Below, one piece after another: positions 34,127-43,303 of a stretch of DNA of 46,543 bases (the first letter of the stretch is position 1; every line of letters begins with the position of its first letter). The DNA comes from Draconibacterium orientale. Its GTDB lineage: Bacteria; Bacteroidota; Bacteroidia; Bacteroidales; Prolixibacteraceae. Under the pieces are notes generated by a model. That model worked only from the letters and a program-made list of their open reading frames with translations. It ran no database searches and was not told where the DNA came from. Made by a program: the position numbers and the translations under genes. The stretch is from assembly GCA_020726265.1 (NCBI GenBank), contig DYSZ01000009.1:1-46543 (forward strand), written 5' to 3'.

Positions 34127-34612
34127 CTATTCAAGTGGCATATCAGATGCACTCATATCTCTGAGGCACACATATTTACCATCTTTTCTTACAAACAAAC
34201 TCATATAGTTCCCTGTATTTATGGCAGTGTTTGTTGAATCAGCCACTGAATAATAACCAACTTCAACAACTTGTTCGCCATCACTTGAAACAAACACTTC
34301 GTTTGTGGTAAACGATATTTTATTGGAATTTGAAGCTAAATCAGATATTAAGAATGCTACTATCGAATCATTGCCAACCAATGGCGCCCTGTTTTGAAAA
34401 AAGGTAGTTGCATCATCGGCATAATAGCTAATATCTTTCAATTCTCCGGAATTGTAACCCGTAGCGAATTCATTTTCCCTGGCCTGAATTTCCTTTTTAA
34501 TTTGTTCTTTGTCGATTACAACTGCAACCGATTCTGCTTTCTTTGTATTACAGCCAATAATTAATGACATTAAACATGAAAATAACACTCCTTTAACAAC
34601 CTTGATTTTCAT
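34127..34612 (-). CDS. Lipoprotein with NTF2-like (DUF4440/SnoaL) domain
   Basis: The 161-residue protein has a lipobox L-I-I-G-C21 after a hydrophobic signal, so it is a lipoprotein. Residues 38-160 show an NTF2-like pattern: E-N-E-F-A-T-G-Y-N-S-G-E, Y-Y-A-D-D-A-T-T-F-F and G-N-D-S-I-V-A-F. This fold often binds small molecules or acts as a dimerisation module. No enzyme residues can be assigned with confidence. It is monocistronic. Confidence 0.82.
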   Translation of the reverse strand: MKIKVVKGVLFSCLMSLIIGCNTKKAESVAVVIDKEQIKKEIQARENEFATGYNSGELKDISYYADDATTFFQNRAPLVGNDSIVAFLISDLASNSNKISFTTNEVFVSSDGEQVVEVGYYSVADSTNTAINTGNYMSLFVRKDGKYVCLRDMSASDMPLE

Positions 34613-34735
34613 AATGCACGATTTTAAATTTACGTTTTGAGGGTATAAAATTAGTAAAAATAAAATAGCACCCTTTTTTAATTTTTGCGTTTCTAATTAC
34701 TGAACATCAGCGTTTTTTTTGGAGAATTTGTTTTT

Positions 34736-36679
34736 TTACAATTCTTCCATTAAAATCATCATCGAAATCGCTTCTGCTGTAACTTCATCGGATACCAGTT
34801 CTCCAATTCCGGCTTCGTTAATTTCGGTTCCTTTGGCTACAATTTTAAAATTGCCTTCGGGCAATGCAATTACTGCTTCCTGATTTTTCCCGTTAAAAAT
34901 GAGAATGATATTCTTCCACGAATCGCCGGCTTCATCACCCTGAATGCAATACGAAACCACGCCCAATTGATATGGTGTACAGAAATTAAGATTTCTGCTG
35001 ATATCGGAAGTGGCGCGCATTCTGAAAGCAGGATGGTTTTTACGCAGTTGAATGAGCTTTTTGAAATATTCAAAAACATCGGCATATTTTTCCTTGCGGT
35101 TCCAGTCGAGTTGATTTACCGAATCGGGCGATTTGTACGAATTTCCGTCGCCGTTTTTTGTGCGGCAAAACTCAACACCGGCATGTAAAAACGGTATTCC
35201 CTGCGAAGTTAGGATTAGCGCACCAGCGAGTTTTACCATTTTCCTCAATTCGGCATCGGTGGCTTTTGGCACACTCATTTTCAGCTTATCGAAAAGCGTG
35301 TAATTATCGTGGCACGAAACATAATTGACACACTGCGATGGTTCTGCAGCCCAGGCATGTTTCGAGGATTCCACATAATCATACACAATTTGCGGGTGTC
35401 CGGTGGCAGCAATTACACCAAATTTCACGGCTTCTTCGCGCAGTTCGAGTCCACTCACAAAACCTTTCGACTTTTTATCGCCGTGCCCGCCTTTCAGCGC
35501 ATCGCGGAAATCATCATTAAAAGCAGCTATTCCGGGCAGCTGCGAAATGTTGTGTTTTACTGCCCGCAGGTTTTCGGGCATCGGACTTTGGTCGGCAGCC
35601 CAACCTTCGCCATAAAGCAAAATTCCGGGTTTAATCTGGTTCAGTTCATGGCAAATTATACTCATGGTTTCTGTATCATAAATCCCCATTAAATCGAACC
35701 TGAATCCATCAATATGATATTCCGAAGCCCAGTATTTCAGCGAATCGGTAATGTATTTGCGTACCATCGAACGCTCCGAAGCAATCTCGTTACCACACCC
35801 CGAAGCGTTGGCAAAACTGCCGTCGGGTTTCTGCCGGTAAAAATAGCCGGGAACTGTTTGGTTAAAAACCGATTCTTTTGCATAGTAAGTGTGATTATAA
35901 ACCACATCCAGCACAACACCGATTCCGTTATCGTGCAACGCTTTCACTAACTTTTTGAACTCCAGAATGCGTACGGTCCCATCAAACGGATTGGTGGCAT
36001 ACGAACCTTCAAGCGCATTGAAATGCTCGGGGTCGTATCCCCAATTGTATCTTTCGTTGGGCTGGTCTTCAGTTACAGTGAAAAAATCGCTTACCGGTAA
36101 CAAATGAACGTGTGTAATACCCAGTTCTTTGAGGTGTGCCAACCCGGTTGAAATTCCGGTCTTTGTCTTTGTATCCTCCTCGGTAAAACCCAGATATTTC
36201 CCGCGGTTTTTAATCCCCGATTTTTCGGCAATTGAAAAGTCACGAACATGGGTTTCGTAAATAATTGCATCGGTAAACCTTTGCAATTCAGGACCTTTAT
36301 CGTTATTCCAGTTGTCGGGATTTGTTTTTTGCGGATTGTAAATCATACCCCGCCTTCCGTTCAAACCAACACAACGTGCATAAATATCCGGAACCTCTTC
36401 CAGCCAGTCGCCATCGTTAATGCGCAGGATATAAAATTTTCCTTCGTAATCGCCTTTCAGCGATGTGCCCCAAACCCCGTTACCCGCGGGTTGCAGGTTG
36501 GTTTTGTAAAAATATTCACCCGAAACACCGTCTTTGTATAACCTCAGTTCTATCTGGGTTGCAGTGGGCGACCAGATTTTAACCGTGGTTTTTTCAGGAC
36601 TCCAAAACACACCTAAATCGGTGCCGGCATAAAAGGGGTAAGTCGAAAAATCGATATGATTGAATTTCCAGTTGCGCAT
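34736..36679 (-). CDS. pulA: Type I pullulanase (GH13)
   Basis: The 647-residue enzyme should hydrolyse alpha-1,6 branches in pullulan, glycogen or limit dextrins. It has an N-terminal CBM48-like region (about 10-100), the type I signature YNWGYDP (211-217), region I DVVYNH (258-263), region II G-F-R-F-D329-L-M-G with the nucleophile D329, general acid E358 in Y-G-E-G-W, and region IV S-C-H-D458-N. No signal peptide is present, so it acts in the cytoplasm, probably on storage glycogen or imported oligosaccharides. Its ATG directly follows the stop of the upstream membrane-protein gene, so the two are co-transcribed. Confidence 0.95.
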   Translation of the reverse strand: MRNWKFNHIDFSTYPFYAGTDLGVFWSPEKTTVKIWSPTATQIELRLYKDGVSGEYFYKTNLQPAGNGVWGTSLKGDYEGKFYILRINDGDWLEEVPDIYARCVGLNGRRGMIYNPQKTNPDNWNNDKGPELQRFTDAIIYETHVRDFSIAEKSGIKNRGKYLGFTEEDTKTKTGISTGLAHLKELGITHVHLLPVSDFFTVTEDQPNERYNWGYDPEHFNALEGSYATNPFDGTVRILEFKKLVKALHDNGIGVVLDVVYNHTYYAKESVFNQTVPGYFYRQKPDGSFANASGCGNEIASERSMVRKYITDSLKYWASEYHIDGFRFDLMGIYDTETMSIICHELNQIKPGILLYGEGWAADQSPMPENLRAVKHNISQLPGIAAFNDDFRDALKGGHGDKKSKGFVSGLELREEAVKFGVIAATGHPQIVYDYVESSKHAWAAEPSQCVNYVSCHDNYTLFDKLKMSVPKATDAELRKMVKLAGALILTSQGIPFLHAGVEFCRTKNGDGNSYKSPDSVNQLDWNRKEKYADVFEYFKKLIQLRKNHPAFRMRATSDISRNLNFCTPYQLGVVSYCIQGDEAGDSWKNIILIFNGKNQEAVIALPEGNFKIVAKGTEINEAGIGELVSDEVTAEAISMMILMEEL

Positions 36680-37213
36680 TCAGAATTTGATTAATGTTTT
36701 ACGTATATAAACCGCGTGGCCTCCCAAATATTTTCCTTTGATACTAAAAACTGAAATTCTGATTTTTGGGTAACTTTTCAGCTTGCGGTCGTAGCCGTAA
36801 AACGGAGAAAGATCGATATTTAAAGTATGCGTTTTGCCTTTTTCGAGAAAGAGCGGGTAAATGTTGCGGCCTTCCACGCCGCTGATTCTGAATTTGCGTT
36901 TCATCCACCAGTTGTCGAAAACCAGCAGTGGCCTGTCGAAATCAACATCGGTATTGCCAGTGTTTGTAATGGTAAATTTTATAAATTCAGGGTAATACAA
37001 CCGGCTCTTCCCGATTTCGATCCTTACTTTTTGGCTTGAGAAAAGAGTACTGTAACGGATTTTTTTAATAATAAATATCACACCGAAAACAGCAGAAAGT
37101 AAAACCACCAGCAAAATCAAATGCAGGTTGTCGTCGATTGGCGGCCACCCAGTTTGAAAATAGTGCAATAAGGGTTTTTCCAATAAAGTCAGCAAAATTG
37201 ATGCTTTTATCAT
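36680..37213 (-). CDS. Single-pass membrane protein of unknown function next to pulA
   Basis: The 177-residue protein has one membrane helix (about 29-52), then a beta-rich soluble part (60-177) with K-F-T-I-T-N-T-G-N-T-D-V-D-F-D-R-P and a C-terminal Y-P-K-I-R-I-S-V-F-S-I-K-G pattern that suggests an immunoglobulin-like sandwich. Its TGA is immediately followed by the pulA ATG, which implies tight co-expression. I do not recognise the family. Confidence 0.75.
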   Translation of the reverse strand: MIKASILLTLLEKPLLHYFQTGWPPIDDNLHLILLVVLLSAVFGVIFIIKKIRYSTLFSSQKVRIEIGKSRLYYPEFIKFTITNTGNTDVDFDRPLLVFDNWWMKRKFRISGVEGRNIYPLFLEKGKTHTLNIDLSPFYGYDRKLKSYPKIRISVFSIKGKYLGGHAVYIRKTLIKF

Positions 37214-37300
37214 TCGCTTGCGGTTTGCGGTAAAAATACAAGAATTTCATTCGTAGTCAAGTGCAGTTTTGGGTGTGAATCCTACATCGGATTCTTTCAT

Positions 37301-37334
37301 AAAAAAAGGTAAACCAAAACACATTCGATTTACC
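37301..37334 (-). terminator. Rho-independent terminator on the minus strand
   Basis: Read on the minus strand, GGTAAATC and GGTTTACC pair over 8 bp with one G-U pair, followed by seven T residues (the A run at 37301-37307). It ends the transcript of the DUF4136-like lipoprotein gene. Confidence 0.75.
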
Positions 37335-37358
37335 ATTTTCAACATTGTACAAATTATT

Positions 37359-38072
37359 TTATGGTACAAGTACTTTTTTGGCAATGATATCTTTTACAAC
37401 CATATCTGCAAATTTACTGGCCTCTTCTTCAACCGATTTTATATTGGTAGATTTGGTACGTGCGGTCCATAACAACTCTTCTTTTACTACATCGTACAGG
37501 TTACATTCAAGAAAATAGGTTACATCCTCAACATAATAACCCGATTCGTAAGCCACTCCCAGATTATATGAGTAATAATTATAATAGGCACCATACGAAA
37601 CAGGCATCATTGCTGCACCTGGAACCACCATGGGTGTTCCATAATAACCTGTGCCGCCCATCCAGTAATTGCTGTTGTAATCCTGCACATATCGTTGCTC
37701 TTTTTGTTGGTCGAGCAGCGAGATTATCATCAGCGCATCAAATTTATTCTCCTCAACTTTGCTTTTTATTTTTGCTTTAAGCGCTTCCGGATTTTCCGAT
37801 TTACTCATTACACCTCCCATTCTACCGGCAAATGGAAATACTTCGTAGGTTGGCATGGCATTTATGCTTTTGGTCTTGAGGTTAGAGGCAACTGCCCTTT
37901 CAATTAAATACCGCCCTGATTCACTTGGAGTAATCGCCACGACGCCAAGTTTATCGAAATGATTCTGTGTATGATCTTTATTTTGCCATGAGCCAATAAG
38001 TTTGGTAGAAGTAGAACAAGCTGCAACAAAAATTACACTTGCAAGAATTAAAAATCTTGTGATTTTTTTCAT
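37359..38072 (-). CDS. DUF4136-like lipoprotein
   Basis: The protein has about 237 residues from M-K-K-I-T-R-F-L. The signal ends in a lipobox F-V-A-A-C19, so it is lipid-anchored. It has a beta-strand-rich region and a Tyr/Gly-rich loop (W-M-G-G-T-G-Y-Y-G-T) typical of this family, and E-E-L-L-W-T-A-R-T near the end, where such proteins usually have L-x-W-x-[AG]. An ATG 12 bp upstream (38084) is also possible; a still longer upstream frame lacks a signal and is rejected. Envelope role unknown. Confidence 0.82.
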   Translation of the reverse strand: MKKITRFLILASVIFVAACSTSTKLIGSWQNKDHTQNHFDKLGVVAITPSESGRYLIERAVASNLKTKSINAMPTYEVFPFAGRMGGVMSKSENPEALKAKIKSKVEENKFDALMIISLLDQQKEQRYVQDYNSNYWMGGTGYYGTPMVVPGAAMMPVSYGAYYNYYSYNLGVAYESGYYVEDVTYFLECNLYDVVKEELLWTARTKSTNIKSVEEEASKFADMVVKDIIAKKVLVP

Positions 38073-38266
38073 ATTGATATTCATTTGATTATTGACAAAA
38101 AAATTAAGTCGTTTTTGAGTTTGTAAATATATGAAATAACCGTTACAGCCATTGAAATGTTTTTTATCTGCCTGCAACAATCATTTAATTGTTTGCTTGT
38201 TACCACCCATAGCAAACGTTTCTTTTTTTTGTGTTTTTCGCTTTCAAAACTTAACCTGCTCGAGTT

Positions 38267-39297
38267 ATGAAACAACTTTTTGTTTTTTGTCTGATTCTGG
38301 CTGCCCTTTTGTTTTAATTGCACAAAAAAACAGCAAAATCATCCGCGATAGTTTGTTGAACAATCAGCTGCTTGGCGAAGTATCTGATACTTTGCAAACC
38401 TTTGATTTTTTCGACACTGAAGAACTACTGAAAATTACGCTGAAGTACGACATCACTTCTTTTATAAAAAACAAAAACAAAGCCGAATATATTGATGCTG
38501 AATTGCATGTTTTTTATCTTGGAATTGAACCGGTTGTGAAAAATATCCGCATTCAAGCGCGGGGTAATTTCAGAAAAGGACAGTGCTACTTTCCTCCGCT
38601 CGCGCTGAATTTCAAAACCGATCCGATTGAGCGTACTGAACTTGCAGGAATGAAAAAACTAAAAGTAGTTACCCACTGTTCAACAGGCGAAAACAACGAC
38701 AATATTGTGCTAAAGGAATACCTTTCATACAAACTTTACAATGTTTTAACCGAAAAAAGTTTCAGGGTGCGCCTCTTGGATATTACTTACATCGACACCG
38801 GAAAAAAGAAGCACGAATACCAGGAAATGGGATTTGTAATTGAACCTGCCGAACTTGTTGCCAAACGCAATAACTGTGTATTGATTGATCCGATGGTTGT
38901 TAAGGGTGAAAACCTGGTTGAAGAAGATGCGGACAGAGCCGCCCTTTTTCAGTACATGATTTCGAATACCGACTGGCGGATTAAAAGCGGGCACAACACC
39001 AAGTTTATGAAATCGTTTACCGATATTACCCCAAAACTTATTGCTGTACCATACGATTTCGATTTTTCGGCACTGGCCGATGCCAGTTATTCTTTTCCTC
39101 AGGAATGGTCTGATTCTGAAACTCTTTACGAAAGGGACTACCTGGGATATTGCCGCGATAATGAAGATGAATACCTGAAAACCATGCGGTATTTTGCACT
39201 TCACAAAGAAAAAATAATGAATACAATTGCCACTTTTCCATATTTACCTGAAAAAGAATTGAAAAATTCATCGCGTTTTATAGCGGATTTTTTTTGA
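38267..39297 (+). pseudogene. CotH-like exported protein interrupted by a frameshift after the signal peptide
   Basis: An ATG at 38267 opens a clean signal peptide (M-K-Q-L-F-V-F-C-L-I-L-A-A-L-L-F) that hits a stop at 38315. The mature protein continues in another frame from about 38314 (L-I-A-Q-K-N-S-K-I-I-R). Adding one T in the T run at 38312-38315 would join them. The body (about 325 residues) has the CotH-kinase-like pattern: Q-Y-M-I-S-N-T-D-W and V-P-Y-D-F-D-F-S. CotH proteins are atypical kinases of secreted proteins. Either the gene is disabled or phase-variable, or the read carries an error. The longer frame starting at 38152 lacks a proper signal and is not the native start. Confidence 0.7.
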
Positions 39298-39393
39298 CGA
39301 AATTAAAAACGAAAAAGGCTTTGTAAACATTTGGCGGATTCAAGTTATAAATGCAACTTTTCCCTTTTTATCCTGTTCAAATAAAAAACTCGT

Positions 39394-40227
39394 ATGCAAC
39401 TCGAAGGCAACATCCTTAAAATGCGGGCGGAATTTGCAACTCCTGTAAATTACTTTTTACAAGTGGGCCAAAACGAAATTATGATGAACGATTTGATTGG
39501 CAAGAAAATATCGATGAATTTCACTGGGCAAATCAACTGTATTTCGTGTGGAAAGCAAACTAAAACATCGTTTGGACAGGGATTTTGTTACAACTGCCTG
39601 CAAACTGCGCCTGAGGCCAGCGAGTCGGTGATGCGCCCCGAACTTTCGAAAGCACACCTCGGATTTGCCCGCGACATGGAGTGGGCTCAAAAACACGACC
39701 TCATAGACCACCATGTTTACCTTGCAGTTTCCGGCGATGTAAAAGTGGGTGTTACCAGGCACCACCAAATCCCAACCCGCTGGATCGATCAGGGAGCCAG
39801 CGCTGCAATTAAAGTGGCTACCACACCCAACCGCCACATTGCCGGTATCATCGAAGTTTTCCTGAAAAAATATTTTACCGACAAAACCGACTGGCGGGCA
39901 ATGTTGAAAAACGAAATTGCGGAGAATATCAATCTTTTAGACGAAAAACAAAAGGTTTACCAACTGCTCCCGTCAGAATTGAAAAAATATTTTGAATCCG
40001 ATAACGAAGTCATTGAAATTGATTATCCGGTACTTTCATTTCCTCAAACAATTAAAAGTATCGGGTTCGATAAAACCCCAAAAATAGAGGGTATTTTAAC
40101 TGGAATAAAAGGACAATACCTTATTTTTCAGGACGAATCGGTTTTAAACATCAGAAAACACAACGGGTATTTTTTACAGATTAAAAGCCTGTCCTCATAT
40201 TCCATTTTGGAACATCAATTCAGATAA
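39394..40227 (+). CDS. DUF2797 family protein
   Basis: The 277-residue cytoplasmic protein has a zinc-ribbon-like set of cysteines (C49, C52 and, 16 residues on, C66, C69: I-S-C-G-K then C-Y-N-C-L), followed by V-G-V-T-R-H-H-Q-I-P-T-R-W-I-D-Q-G-A, a hallmark of DUF2797 that recalls GIY-YIG-type motifs. No function is established for DUF2797. It stands between two unrelated genes, with about 100 bp on the 5' side. Confidence 0.85.
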   Translation: MQLEGNILKMRAEFATPVNYFLQVGQNEIMMNDLIGKKISMNFTGQINCISCGKQTKTSFGQGFCYNCLQTAPEASESVMRPELSKAHLGFARDMEWAQKHDLIDHHVYLAVSGDVKVGVTRHHQIPTRWIDQGASAAIKVATTPNRHIAGIIEVFLKKYFTDKTDWRAMLKNEIAENINLLDEKQKVYQLLPSELKKYFESDNEVIEIDYPVLSFPQTIKSIGFDKTPKIEGILTGIKGQYLIFQDESVLNIRKHNGYFLQIKSLSSYSILEHQFR

Positions 40228-40373
40228 ATTATCTGGAAGAGAGGGCTTTTTGTTAATTTCAATGCACCCCTGATATTTCTCTCGCTTCGGAAACACAAAT
40301 TTTTCTTAATTTGCCGGCTGTTTGGATGAAACAGCGATTTTCGCAAAATTCCAATCACATTAAAATTGCAAAA

Positions 40374-41390
40374 ATGGAAAACATCGACTGGAACAACCTC
40401 GGATTTGGGTATATAAAAACCGATTATAATATCAGGTGCAACTATAAAGACGGAGCATGGGGCGATTTGGAAGTAAGCGATAGCGAATATTTCCCGATGC
40501 ATATTGCTGCGACGGCCATTCATTACGGACAGGAATCGTTTGAAGGATTAAAAGCCTTCAAAGGGAAAGACGGAAAAATACGTATTTTCAGAATGGATGA
40601 AAATGCCCGCCGTATGCAGGATTCAAGCGACGGAACTTTGATGCCACGTTTGCCGGTTGAAACATTCACAGAAGCTGTGATAAAAGCAGTAAAACTGAAC
40701 GAAAGATTTGTTCCGCCTTACGAGTCGGGCGCATCTCTTTATATTCGCCCTGTTTTATTCGGATCGGGAGCCGAAGTTGGTGTTAAACCGGCCAAAGAAT
40801 ACATGTTTATTTTGTTTGTAACACCGGTTGGCCCGTATTTCAAAGGCGGTTTCCAGACAACACCTTTTGTAATTATGCGCGAATTCGACCGCTCGGCGCC
40901 GCTCGGGATGGGCAAATACAAAGTGGGCGGAAACTACGCTGCCAGTTTGGTTGCAGGTAAAAAAGCACACGAACTGGGTTATTCCAACATCTTTTATCTC
41001 GATGCCAAAGAAAAGAAATACATTGATGAATGTGGCGCTGCCAACTTTTTCGGAATAAAAAACAATACATATATCACACCAAAATCTGAATCGATTTTGC
41101 CATCGATTACCAATAAAAGCCTGATTGTTTTAGCCGAAACGATGGGAATGAAAGTTGAACAGCGACAGATTCCGGTTGAAGAACTGGCAACTTTTGAAGA
41201 AACAGGCGCGTGCGGAACCGCAGCTGTCATCAGCCCGATTCAGCGAATTGACGATTACGACGAAAACAAATCGTACATCTTCTCAAAAGATGGTAAACCT
41301 GGCCCGATCAGCGAAAAACTGTACAATAAACTGCGTGGTATTCAGTACGGCGACGAACCCGATAAATACGGGTGGGTGACTGTGATATAG
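40374..41390 (+). CDS. ilvE: Branched-chain amino acid aminotransferase
   Basis: The 338-residue PLP enzyme transfers amino groups between leucine, isoleucine or valine and 2-oxoglutarate. It shows the class IV pattern: G-Q-E-S-F-E-G-L-K-A-F (52-62), R-P-V-L-F-G-S-G (125-132), K183 in K-V-G-G-N-Y-A-A-S-L as the likely Schiff-base lysine, and Y-I-D-E-C-G-A-A-N-F-F. The start ATG 40374 is chosen over an upstream ATG (40311) because M-E-N-I-D-W matches family starts and the extension is unlike protein. Glutamate from GdhA feeds this reaction. Confidence 0.95.
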   Translation: MENIDWNNLGFGYIKTDYNIRCNYKDGAWGDLEVSDSEYFPMHIAATAIHYGQESFEGLKAFKGKDGKIRIFRMDENARRMQDSSDGTLMPRLPVETFTEAVIKAVKLNERFVPPYESGASLYIRPVLFGSGAEVGVKPAKEYMFILFVTPVGPYFKGGFQTTPFVIMREFDRSAPLGMGKYKVGGNYAASLVAGKKAHELGYSNIFYLDAKEKKYIDECGAANFFGIKNNTYITPKSESILPSITNKSLIVLAETMGMKVEQRQIPVEELATFEETGACGTAAVISPIQRIDDYDENKSYIFSKDGKPGPISEKLYNKLRGIQYGDEPDKYGWVTVI

Positions 41391-41392
41391 AA

Positions 41393-41436
41393 AGAAGCCT
41401 CTCCCGGCCTCTCCAAAGGAGAGGAGAAAAGAAAAT
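41393..41436. repeat. G/C-rich intergenic hairpin repeat, copy 5
   Basis: CTCTCC and GGAGAG tracts pair directly after the ilvE stop (AAGAAGCCTCTCCCGGCC start). It is followed by a true terminator, which suggests that the hairpin itself is not the terminator. Confidence 0.75.
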
Positions 41437-41451
41437 TCTATTAAATATTAT

Positions 41452-41481
41452 AAAGCTTCGGAAAGTTCCGGGGCTTTTTTT
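41452..41481 (+). terminator. Rho-independent terminator of ilvE
   Basis: AAAGCTTCGGAA pairs with TTCCGGGGCTTT (two G-U pairs) and is followed by seven T residues. A microrepeat (AATATCCAATATC type) follows at about 41488-41532. Confidence 0.8.
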
Positions 41482-41554
41482 GTATTGAAAAATATCCAAT
41501 ATCAAACGCCCAATATTCAATTTTCAAATATTTCAGGGGAAAAAGTTATCCACC

Positions 41555-41580
41555 TGTAACATCCTGCAAAGTTATCCGTC
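41555..41580 (+). promoter_or_regulatory. ECF-type promoter, copy A, before the sigma factor gene
   Basis: TGTAAC (41555-41560) and CGTC (41577-41580) are separated by 16 bp, matching ECF -35/-10 organisation. The 10-mer CACCTGTAAC and TCCGTC recur before the beta-barrel gene at 43304. The start site would be about 20 nt before the ATG at 41610. Confidence 0.7.
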
Positions 41581-41609
41581 CTATTTACAGAAAAGCGCTC
41601 AGAAAACGA

Positions 41610-42095
41610 ATGACAGTAAACGAATACAATAAGTCGGTCGAACTTTTTTCTGACCGGGTGTACCGGTTTATTTTAAAGAGTATCAGGGATATTCACAAGG
41701 CTGAAGATATTGTACAGGACAGCTACGAAAAGCTTTGGAAAAACGCAGAAAACGTGAGTTTCGAAAAAGTGAAATCGTACCTGTTTACTACTGCTTACCA
41801 TACCATGATCGATATTATCCGCAAAGAAAAAAGATCGACCTATTCTGAAGAACTAAAACTGCCTGAACAAAGCCATGAAAACAATTATTCTGATTTGGGT
41901 GAAGTATTAAAGGAAGCTGTTGACCGGCTGCCTGAAGTGCAACGGATGGTTTTACTGCTGCGCGATTACGAAGGATATTCGTACCAGGAAATTGAAGAAC
42001 TGACAAATCTGAATGAATCGCAGGTTAAAGTGTACATTTACCGTGCGCGGATATTTTTGAAAGGTTATATCGGAAAAATGGAGGCGGTGGTATAA
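41610..42095 (+). CDS. ECF-type RNA polymerase sigma factor
   Basis: The 161-residue protein has sigma region 2 (H-K-A-E-D-I-V-Q-D-S-Y-E-K-L-W about 29-43, then S-Y-L-F-T-T-A-Y) and region 4 (D-R-L-P-E-V-Q-R-M-V-L-L-L-R-D-Y-E-G-Y-S-Y-Q-E-I, about 103-130). It lacks regions 1 and 3, as ECF sigmas do. It likely drives its own promoter and that of the beta-barrel gene. The anti-sigma gene follows after 54 bp that hold a hairpin repeat. Confidence 0.95.
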   Translation: MTVNEYNKSVELFSDRVYRFILKSIRDIHKAEDIVQDSYEKLWKNAENVSFEKVKSYLFTTAYHTMIDIIRKEKRSTYSEELKLPEQSHENNYSDLGEVLKEAVDRLPEVQRMVLLLRDYEGYSYQEIEELTNLNESQVKVYIYRARIFLKGYIGKMEAVV

Positions 42096-42141
42096 AAGAA
42101 GCCCCCTCCCAGCCTCCCCCGAAGTGGGAGGAGTAAGAAAA
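42096..42141. repeat. G/C-rich intergenic hairpin repeat, copy 6
   Basis: CCCCCTCCC and GGGAGG tracts pair directly after the sigma-factor stop (AAGAAGCCCCCTCCC start). It fills most of the gap to the anti-sigma gene. Confidence 0.75.
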
Positions 42142-42149
42142 AAGAAGAG

Positions 42150-43193
42150 ATGAAGATTAGCAGAAATAATTACGAATCGTTTTTTATCGATTATCTTGAA
42201 GGTAATCTTGATGAAAGATTGGTTGACGATTTTATTGAATTTCTCACTCAAAATCCCGACCTGAAAGAAGAGCTGGCGATGTTTTCGCCGGTTGCCATTG
42301 AACCCACCACCCTTGAATTCAGCAAAAAAGAGCTGCTTTACAAAGAAAAATTTGACCTCGAAAGCGAGTTTGCCGAAGCTGCAATTGCCCACCTTGAAGG
42401 CGATTCAAACGATGATGAAAAAGTTGCTTTCGAAACTTATATTGCAACACACATTGAAAGAAAACATGATTTGAACCTTTTTGAAAAGACCCGGCTGATC
42501 GCCGATGAATCGGTTGTTTATCAAAGGAAAAATAAACTATACAAAACCATTCGTTTAAAACCAATTTTACTTTGGAGCGGACGTGTGGCAGCTGTACTTG
42601 TAATTGCCTTGCTTGCATACTTTTTTGTTGTGCACAACGAAAAAGTTGCGGTTGATAACAATACAATTGCCGTAATTAATGAAGACAAACCCCAGAATAA
42701 TATGGCTGTTGAAATTAATGCAACACCTGGAAACAACGCTTCGCTGAATAAAACCTCAACTGAAATTGCCTCAACCAGACCACCTAAAAAAGTTGTAAAA
42801 ACACCTGAAAGCAAATCGGCAGAAACCGCAAGCAGCAATCAACCCGATGTTCAAGAATTGGCTCAGCCTATTCTGTTTGCACAACTTTCCCCGGTTTCAG
42901 CAACCATAAAACCTGAATTGCCCGAAACAACACTCAAAACAATGTACATTACAATTCCACAAAGCGAGCCATTTGAGGAACGATTGCTTGTTGATATAGT
43001 AAAAGAAAAAACCGGAATCGAAAAAATCAGTTTGAATAAAATCACAAAAGCCGGGCTAAACCTTTTTGCAAGTATTTCGAACGAAAAATTCAGCTATCAA
43101 ACCGATGAAGCAGGAAAAGTCACCGAAATCATCTACGATTCGCGGTTACTTGCTTTTACCATTCCCACAAATCAGGCTGAAGAAGACGAATAA
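42150..43193 (+). CDS. Membrane-bound anti-sigma factor
   Basis: The 347-residue protein has a cytoplasmic N-terminus with two related motifs, Y-L-E-G-N-L-D-E (15-22) and H-L-E-G-D-S-N-D-D (81-89), each starting an anti-sigma-like helical unit without zinc ligands. One membrane segment (about 144-161) leads to an extracytoplasmic part of about 185 residues with a low-complexity linker and a small folded end (about 255-347). It should hold the adjacent ECF sigma until an envelope signal arrives. Family assignment comes from layout and position. Confidence 0.85.
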   Translation: MKISRNNYESFFIDYLEGNLDERLVDDFIEFLTQNPDLKEELAMFSPVAIEPTTLEFSKKELLYKEKFDLESEFAEAAIAHLEGDSNDDEKVAFETYIATHIERKHDLNLFEKTRLIADESVVYQRKNKLYKTIRLKPILLWSGRVAAVLVIALLAYFFVVHNEKVAVDNNTIAVINEDKPQNNMAVEINATPGNNASLNKTSTEIASTRPPKKVVKTPESKSAETASSNQPDVQELAQPILFAQLSPVSATIKPELPETTLKTMYITIPQSEPFEERLLVDIVKEKTGIEKISLNKITKAGLNLFASISNEKFSYQTDEAGKVTEIIYDSRLLAFTIPTNQAEEDE

Positions 43194-43246
43194 AATTCTT
43201 TCTTTCATTCATGCTTTGCAGCATTCACGCATTTTTTCCTCCCACC

Positions 43247-43273
43247 TGTAACTTTTCCAAAACCTTGTCCGTC
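43247..43273 (+). promoter_or_regulatory. ECF-type promoter, copy B, before the beta-barrel gene
   Basis: TGTAAC (43247-43252) and CGTC (43270-43273) are separated by 17 bp, in the same CACCTGTAAC context as copy A. It predicts that the sigma factor at 41610 also drives the beta-barrel gene. Predicted leader: about 20 nt. Confidence 0.7.
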
Positions 43274-43303
43274 ACAGGTTCAGAACAATAAAAAAACAAT
43301 GAA

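Noticed and set aside
38152-38310. Native start of the CotH-like gene at 38152
   Set aside because: The extension has no signal peptide and is Cys/Phe-rich noise, while a proper signal peptide lies at 38267 in the other frame.
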